In this document: positions 59,768-64,000 of the stretch, in pieces
Layout of the letters: every line of letters starts with the position of its first letter
Numbering within the stretch: position 1 is the first letter of the stretch
Source of the DNA: an uncultured bacterium
GTDB taxonomy: Bacteria; Cyanobacteriota; Vampirovibrionia; Gastranaerophilales; Gastranaerophilaceae
Length of the DNA: 64,000 bases
Assembly (NCBI GenBank): GCA_949300485.1
Contig: CASGEL010000004.1
Coordinates: 1 to 64,000, forward strand
Reading direction: 5' to 3'
Program-made: the position numbers and the translations under genes
The notes under the pieces: model-generated
Told to the model about the DNA's origin: nothing
Seen by the model: the letters and a program-made list of their open reading frames with translations, nothing else
The model's database searches: none

Positions 59768-61277
59768 AATTTTCTCCTTCAATACACTCATTCAGCAAGT
59801 ATAGACCGTTGTAAAACGCAAGGCACATAGAATCATAGTCTTCCCAAGCGTGACTAGCCAATGACAACCAAATTATTGCGTGAATGAGTTTAAGTTCATT
59901 TACATTTATGGCAGGAAGTTTTGATAGAAAATATTCGGTTAAATCATTCCAGCCATCAGAATTTATTTGATATTTAACCTCGAAATCAGTTATATGAAGA
60001 TTGAAGTTCTTAATGTTGAATTGGTCAAAGTTTCCTTCTATAGAATAATACAATTTTGCCCAATCATATCTTATATCCCCGATTACTTTTTGGGATCCGA
60101 AGTATCCTCTTGCATCAATAAAATATATTTTCCCATTTTTGTCAATCATTGTATTTGTTAATGTACAATCGCCATGAATAGGGCAGTATATTGTTTTCAT
60201 TAATTGCTTTTCAACAAGCTTTTTTAGTAGTGTTGCATCAGAAAGTATATTTTTGCACTTTTTACCGTTTATGGTTATGTATTCATTATCTGAAAATGGT
60301 ATTGCATTTCTTATACTTTGTATTCTTTTAATTGTTTTTGTGTAATATTCCTCTTCAATGTCCCAGCTGTTGCACTCTTTAGTTTCGTACCGATGCATTT
60401 TTTCTACTGAAGTTATTAATTGGTCAAGAACTTCCTTTTTTTCAATAGGAGTCAAATTTGTATTGAATATATTTGAACCATTAATTTTTTCCATTGTTAG
60501 TGGAGTATATGAGTATAGTTTTGGGATGGCATCAAATCCATATGCTTCCATTTGTTTGTACCATTGTATTTCTCGTTCAATAAGTTTGTTCCCTTCTTCT
60601 GTAAGACCGGTTTTTATAACTTTATCTTGTGTGAATTCCATTTTGTTATAAGGTCTGCATCGGTTTTCAACAGGTGATATTCGCTTAATCGCATCAATTG
60701 TTCCTGTTTCCTTGGAATGCTTTAGAGAAAGAGGTTCAAATTTTATTTCTTTATTTACTAAATATTTAGTGAAAGAGCCGGTATCAGGTATATTGACTAA
60801 TTGTGCTTTATTCTTGAATATATAGCATCCTGCAACTCCAAATTTTTTTGATGGTTGATGTATAAGTTTTCCGTTTTGGAAACTCCAACTGCATTCAAAA
60901 TCTTCCGATAATCCAATGTAGTTTTTATTTTTATCAATATTTTCAATCGAGAATTCATTGCTTAATATTATATCAGACCAAATTATCATTATTTGCTCAT
61001 TTTCTGGTATAAATTTTAGAGCTTCTTTTATTCCGCAGATGTTTCCTTCACCGCTAGCTTTTATCAGTATATATTTTGCATTTGCAAAAGTTTCTAAATA
61101 TTTTTCAAGCGTATTGTATTTATAATCTCCAATTATTACAAATTCCATATCTGGATATTTTTTGAATAAATGAAATATTATTGGTAAATTGTTTACAGGT
61201 ACAAGGCATTTGGGTTTGTTTAGTGTTAAATTTTTAAGTCTTGTACCTTTACCTCCTGCTTGTATTATGATTTTCAT
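59727..61277 (-). CDS. fusion: sugar nucleotidyltransferase + APH/choline-kinase-type kinase
   Basis: Residues ~1-215 form a nucleotidyltransferase with MKIIIQAGGKGTRLKNLTLNKPKC at the start, IIWSDIILS (metal Asp) and EFTK-like elements later. Residues ~225-510 form an aminoglycoside/choline-kinase-like domain with CPIHGDCTLTNTMID (Brenner-type HGDxxxxN) and FIDARGYFGSQKVIGDIRYDWAKL (DxG-like metal site). One 516-aa chain could therefore phosphorylate an alcohol and then attach a nucleotide. The donor base and the substrate (sugar, polyol or amino-alcohol) are unknown. The start overlaps the previous gene's stop by 4 nt (ATGA). Confidence 0.85.
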   Translation of the reverse strand: MKIIIQAGGKGTRLKNLTLNKPKCLVPVNNLPIIFHLFKKYPDMEFVIIGDYKYNTLEKYLETFANAKYILIKASGEGNICGIKEALKFIPENEQIMIIWSDIILSNEFSIENIDKNKNYIGLSEDFECSWSFQNGKLIHQPSKKFGVAGCYIFKNKAQLVNIPDTGSFTKYLVNKEIKFEPLSLKHSKETGTIDAIKRISPVENRCRPYNKMEFTQDKVIKTGLTEEGNKLIEREIQWYKQMEAYGFDAIPKLYSYTPLTMEKINGSNIFNTNLTPIEKKEVLDQLITSVEKMHRYETKECNSWDIEEEYYTKTIKRIQSIRNAIPFSDNEYITINGKKCKNILSDATLLKKLVEKQLMKTIYCPIHGDCTLTNTMIDKNGKIYFIDARGYFGSQKVIGDIRYDWAKLYYSIEGNFDQFNIKNFNLHITDFEVKYQINSDGWNDLTEYFLSKLPAINVNELKLIHAIIWLSLASHAWEDYDSMCLAFYNGLYLLNECIEGENYAFKREYFEAINA

Positions 61278-62398
61278 CTTACCCCTTCTCTCTTTTTTAT
61301 TATATTTATTATGTTTTCAATTGTTTTCCCTGGGGTATATGCAATTTCAAAAATGTTATTTCGGTTTATTTCAGTATCTTTAATTGAATACGCATTTATA
61401 ATATATTTTGCTTCAAGAGGTTTAAATTTATACCTATTTTTAAAGTTCGTATATAGGATTATATGCGTATTTTTCCCCTCGGATAATATTTCTGATAATC
61501 CACTGCGTAAACTTATTATTGCGGATGCTTTTTGAGAAAGGTAGTATGATTCCTCAATGTTTAAGTTCATACTGTTGTATATTGTTTTTATACAAAGCTT
61601 TTCTTCAAGTTCTTTCCAAAAGGCTTCAGGTATAGATTCAGAAGTTGTTGCCTCTTTTACTATAAATATAAATTTACTAATATTATTTCTTTTTAAGTAA
61701 TCATTAATTTCTTGTTTAACAGTGTTTGTTATTCTGATTTTGTTGAAATTGTGTTTATTTCCTTTTGAAATTCTAAAATAATTATACATTTCATTGAGAT
61801 AATGAGTTTTTGAGGTTGCTATTTTAGCTTCCGCATCAATATAAAATTTAAGTGGGTAAGCTATATATACGATTTGCTCTCCTATCTTGAAAATTTTGTT
61901 GTTAACTTCATACTTCAATGATTTTATAAATTGGTATTTAATATTTGGGACAAGAATTTTTATTAGCGATAAATGAGCTTTTTTCGTTGCGATAATTATC
62001 GGTACGTCTTCACTTGTTATGAGCTCATTGATTACATATTTTAAAAATAAATAAGCTTCGCCAAGATTTGATTTAATAATAAAGACTTTGTTATATTTGC
62101 TATTAACTATCTTTTTTAATTGCTTTTTTAATTCTGTTACTTTTGATATCCGTTTTATTGCTATATTAAATAATGATATTTCTATATTATCAAGTGTTTC
62201 AACTCTTTTGTATAAGGTATAGTTCAATATTTTTATTTTTTTTGTTTCAATGTAGTCTTTAAATATTTTTTCCTTTACTATAAATTTTAATAATTCCTTT
62301 ATCTTATAATTATAATCCTTGGTTATTTTACATACTTGAATTCCAAATATGCTGTAAATTTCTTCTTTGTTATTAGTTTTCTTATCTAGTATTTTCAT
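61274..62398 (-). CDS. GT-B-like transferase, paralogue C of three
   Basis: The start at 62398 (374 aa) is preferred for the GGGG site 8 nt upstream; an ATG 30 nt earlier is possible. An N-terminal ~90 residues hold two copies of the short 'F(G/N)I' element of glycan enzymes (IYSIFGIQV, ISLFNIAIKR). The conserved core has KVFIIKSNLGEAYLFLKYV, IVKEATTSESIPEAFW, TIYNSMNLN and the donor motif ISLRSGLSEILSEGKNTHIILYT, matching the proteins at 52221 and 55639. Function is inferred as a glycosyltransferase. It overlaps the kinase fusion gene by 4 nt. Confidence 0.6.
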   Translation of the reverse strand: MKILDKKTNNKEEIYSIFGIQVCKITKDYNYKIKELLKFIVKEKIFKDYIETKKIKILNYTLYKRVETLDNIEISLFNIAIKRISKVTELKKQLKKIVNSKYNKVFIIKSNLGEAYLFLKYVINELITSEDVPIIIATKKAHLSLIKILVPNIKYQFIKSLKYEVNNKIFKIGEQIVYIAYPLKFYIDAEAKIATSKTHYLNEMYNYFRISKGNKHNFNKIRITNTVKQEINDYLKRNNISKFIFIVKEATTSESIPEAFWKELEEKLCIKTIYNSMNLNIEESYYLSQKASAIISLRSGLSEILSEGKNTHIILYTNFKNRYKFKPLEAKYIINAYSIKDTEINRNNIFEIAYTPGKTIENIINIIKKREGVR

Positions 62399-62572
62399 GT
62401 GATTAACCCCGAATTTGTGAGAACTCATTAATTCGAAAGTTTTTATATCCCAATCTTAATCTGTCCCAAAAATTCTTCTAAGACATTCTAATATGCTCAA
62501 ATTAAAAATAATTCGTTTGCAGCACAAAAATTGCCCGGATGGCTAATATTTTGTTAATATAAATTAATATAA

Positions 62573-63592
62573 TTATTCGTTTATAACCTTTTCAAAACCT
62601 CGCCAGTCGAACTTTTTAGTTTGAACAGCTGCGGCCAGTTTATAAGTATCTATATCTTTTAACTCTTTAAATTGGTTTTGGAATTCTGATTTTAAGTCTA
62701 TAATGGGTAATTCAAATTCTGTGGCTATTTTTTCGATCTTAATGTCATAGTTTATTGCAAGAGTTTTTGTTGCAGAAAGTAAAGCCACAATGATTGCATG
62801 AAATCTCATTGCTATTAAATACTTGGCTCTGGTTATTCCTGCAATAATCTCTTCATCAGTTAAATTAGAATATATTGTTGTTTTAATTTTATCATTTAGT
62901 AAATTTAATGCTTTTTCAAATTTTTTACAGACTTCAATGTCAATTTCGTCTTGGAAGGAATAAATTTCAATATTTTTGTCAGAAAATTCTTTAGCTATTT
63001 TTTGCGCAAGTCTGTCGATAAAATCTTCATTCATATATTTACAGTTTCTTAGTTGTACTGCTACAATGTCTTCTTTTTCAATGTCAGGAATATCTGAAGA
63101 AAAAATCGGGTCGCATAATAAGTCTGCATTAATTCCCCAATTTTTTAGCAGTTCATAACTTTTTATATCTCTTACGCTTATGTAGTGACAGTGTCGTAAT
63201 AAAGTTTTTGTTAAAATTTTTCCTATCGGATTGTTTATAGGCCCTATGCCTTGAGCAAAGATTATAACCTTTTTATGTAATATCAATCCCAAGAAGATTA
63301 TAAATAAATAATAGATTAGGCTCTTGAAGCTTGTTGTATCCTGGAGCAAGCTTCCTCCACCAGAGATAAGACAGTCGGATTTTGATATTGCCCCTATGAT
63401 ATCCATTATATTAAAAGTATAAACACTTCTTATGTGTTTGAATTTGTTCATAGTATATTTGGGATTGGATGAAATAACGGTGATTCTATGGTTGTACTGT
63501 TTTAATTTCTGTACAATCACAGAAAGTATTGCTTCATCTCCAAAATTTTTAAATCCAAAATATCCGGATAATACAAATCTTTTTTTATTCAT
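62573..63592 (-). CDS. csaB: polysaccharide pyruvyltransferase, CsaB type
   Basis: CsaB adds ketal pyruvate to secondary cell-wall polysaccharide, creating the ligand for SLH domains. The 339-aa protein has the N-terminal signature LSGYFGFKNFGDEAIL, the central CLISGGGSLLQD, the helix pair FAQGIGPI and SVRDIKSYELL, and the C-terminal MRFHAIIVALLSATKTLAINYD. SLH-anchored outer layers are widespread in cyanobacteria-like bacteria, which fits. It starts 3 nt after the stop of the PfkB kinase gene. A 174-bp gap separates it from the downstream transferase operon. Confidence 0.88.
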   Translation of the reverse strand: MNKKRFVLSGYFGFKNFGDEAILSVIVQKLKQYNHRITVISSNPKYTMNKFKHIRSVYTFNIMDIIGAISKSDCLISGGGSLLQDTTSFKSLIYYLFIIFLGLILHKKVIIFAQGIGPINNPIGKILTKTLLRHCHYISVRDIKSYELLKNWGINADLLCDPIFSSDIPDIEKEDIVAVQLRNCKYMNEDFIDRLAQKIAKEFSDKNIEIYSFQDEIDIEVCKKFEKALNLLNDKIKTTIYSNLTDEEIIAGITRAKYLIAMRFHAIIVALLSATKTLAINYDIKIEKIATEFELPIIDLKSEFQNQFKELKDIDTYKLAAAVQTKKFDWRGFEKVINE

Positions 63593-63595
63593 AAT

Positions 63596-64000
63596 TTATT
63601 CCTCGGATTTATAAATTTTATAAACCTCATCATAATAAGGGATAGATTTAACTGCGCCTATGCCTTGCGCTTGTAATCCAGCTGCTATGGATGCTATTTT
63701 TGCCGATTCCGCAGCTGAATAGGAGTTTGCAATTGCATGTAAAAATGCTCCATTAAAAGCATCTCCGGAAGATGTTGTATCAACTACATTTTCGGTATAG
63801 AAAGGAACAAATATTGTGTTTCTCTGGTTATTGTTAATGAAATAGCCTTTATCCGCGCTTGATTTAATAACTACAACCTGAACTCCAAAGTCTGTAATTC
63901 TTTTCATTATATTTTCTAGAGATTCTATTTCAAAGATGCTCTTTGTATCATATTTAGAACTCATGAAAAGGATATCTGTTAGTTCAATAATTTCATCAAA
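63596..64000 (-). CDS. PfkB-family carbohydrate kinase, C-terminal part (cut by the window edge)
   Basis: The frame stays open to the window edge, so the N-terminus is missing. About 134 codons are visible. The PfkB signature 2 is present as DTTSSGDAFNGAFLHAI (normally DTxGAGD, with the catalytic Asp in the GD). The preceding VVVIKSSADKGYFI strand and the C-terminal ASIAAGLQAQGIGAVKSIP are also typical. It would phosphorylate a sugar such as ribose, fructose or a nucleoside. It lies just upstream of csaB in the same direction. Confidence 0.88.
   Translation of the reverse strand, partial: FDEIIELTDILFMSSKYDTKSIFEIESLENIMKRITDFGVQVVVIKSSADKGYFINNNQRNTIFVPFYTENVVDTTSSGDAFNGAFLHAIANSYSAAESAKIASIAAGLQAQGIGAVKSIPYYDEVYKIYKSEE

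Noticed and set aside
49599-64000. The polysaccharide locus as a genomic island inserted at tRNA-Leu.
   Set aside because: The locus begins right after the tRNA, but no integrase, transposase or repeated tRNA 3' end is visible and base composition matches the surroundings.

Overview
This 64 kb window is AT-rich, intron-free bacterial chromosome using the standard code (UGA is a normal stop). The gene content suggests a non-photosynthetic, fermentative relative of the cyanobacteria, most likely Vampirovibrionia/Gastranaerophilales (gut 'Melainabacteria'). The reasons are a large pyruvate:ferredoxin oxidoreductase, glycogen enzymes (glgC, malQ, pgi) without photosynthesis or respiration genes, a group-2 SigA-like sigma factor, a probable Tic20-like membrane protein, an LppM/DUF3153-like lipoprotein, a pseudopilin-type protein, and several lineage-style proteins (N-terminal 'DTVSFG' and 'MGMAASQARLL' types). 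The taxonomic call is inference from gene content; no rRNA is present.

Layout. 0-7 kb: glgC, two overlapping unknown membrane proteins, then a minus-strand unit tRNA-Lys, malQ, TPR/NHL protein, ECF sigma factor, zinc anti-sigma factor. 7-13 kb (minus): glnA, panD, a CopG-type regulator, and an operon nanE, small ORF, ROK kinase, small ORF, UbiA prenyltransferase. 12.6-15 kb (+): M16 peptidase, family-4 uracil-DNA glycosylase, coiled-coil protein. 15-25 kb: nifJ, a protein with a diverged RelA/SpoT-like core, rlmD, lipoprotein, pseudopilin, tRNA-Val, sigma factor. 25-33 kb: recN, SEC-C protein, leuD, a histidine phosphatase with an altered RHG motif, a B12-binding radical SAM protein, an AI-2E-family permease. 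33-36 kb: unknown structural-type protein, TPR protein, Tic20-like protein, rpsL-rpsG. 36-40 kb: an orphan adenine methylase facing a two-gene glutaredoxin/hybrid-cluster-like operon. 40-49.6 kb: wecB, unknown secreted and structural proteins, pgi, trxB, patatin, tRNA-Leu.

From 49.7 kb to the right edge nearly everything is on the minus strand and forms a surface-polysaccharide locus. It holds a carbohydrate kinase (cut by the edge), a CsaB-type pyruvyltransferase, three paralogous GT-B-like proteins, a nucleotidyltransferase-kinase fusion, a HAD phosphatase, a class I mannose-6-phosphate isomerase, a ribulose-phosphate epimerase homologue, a radical SAM enzyme, a ferredoxin-FrhB-pyruvyltransferase fusion and a GT2 glycosyltransferase. 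Together they look like a route that makes, activates, transfers and decorates an unusual sugar or polyol.

The strongest candidates for undescribed biology are: the kinase/nucleotidyltransferase sugar-activation module with its GT-B paralogues; the hybrid-cluster-protein homologue that has lost most metal ligands and is paired with a glutaredoxin; the RelA/SpoT-like protein; the 'MGMAASQARLL' structural proteins; and repeated leaderless gene starts.
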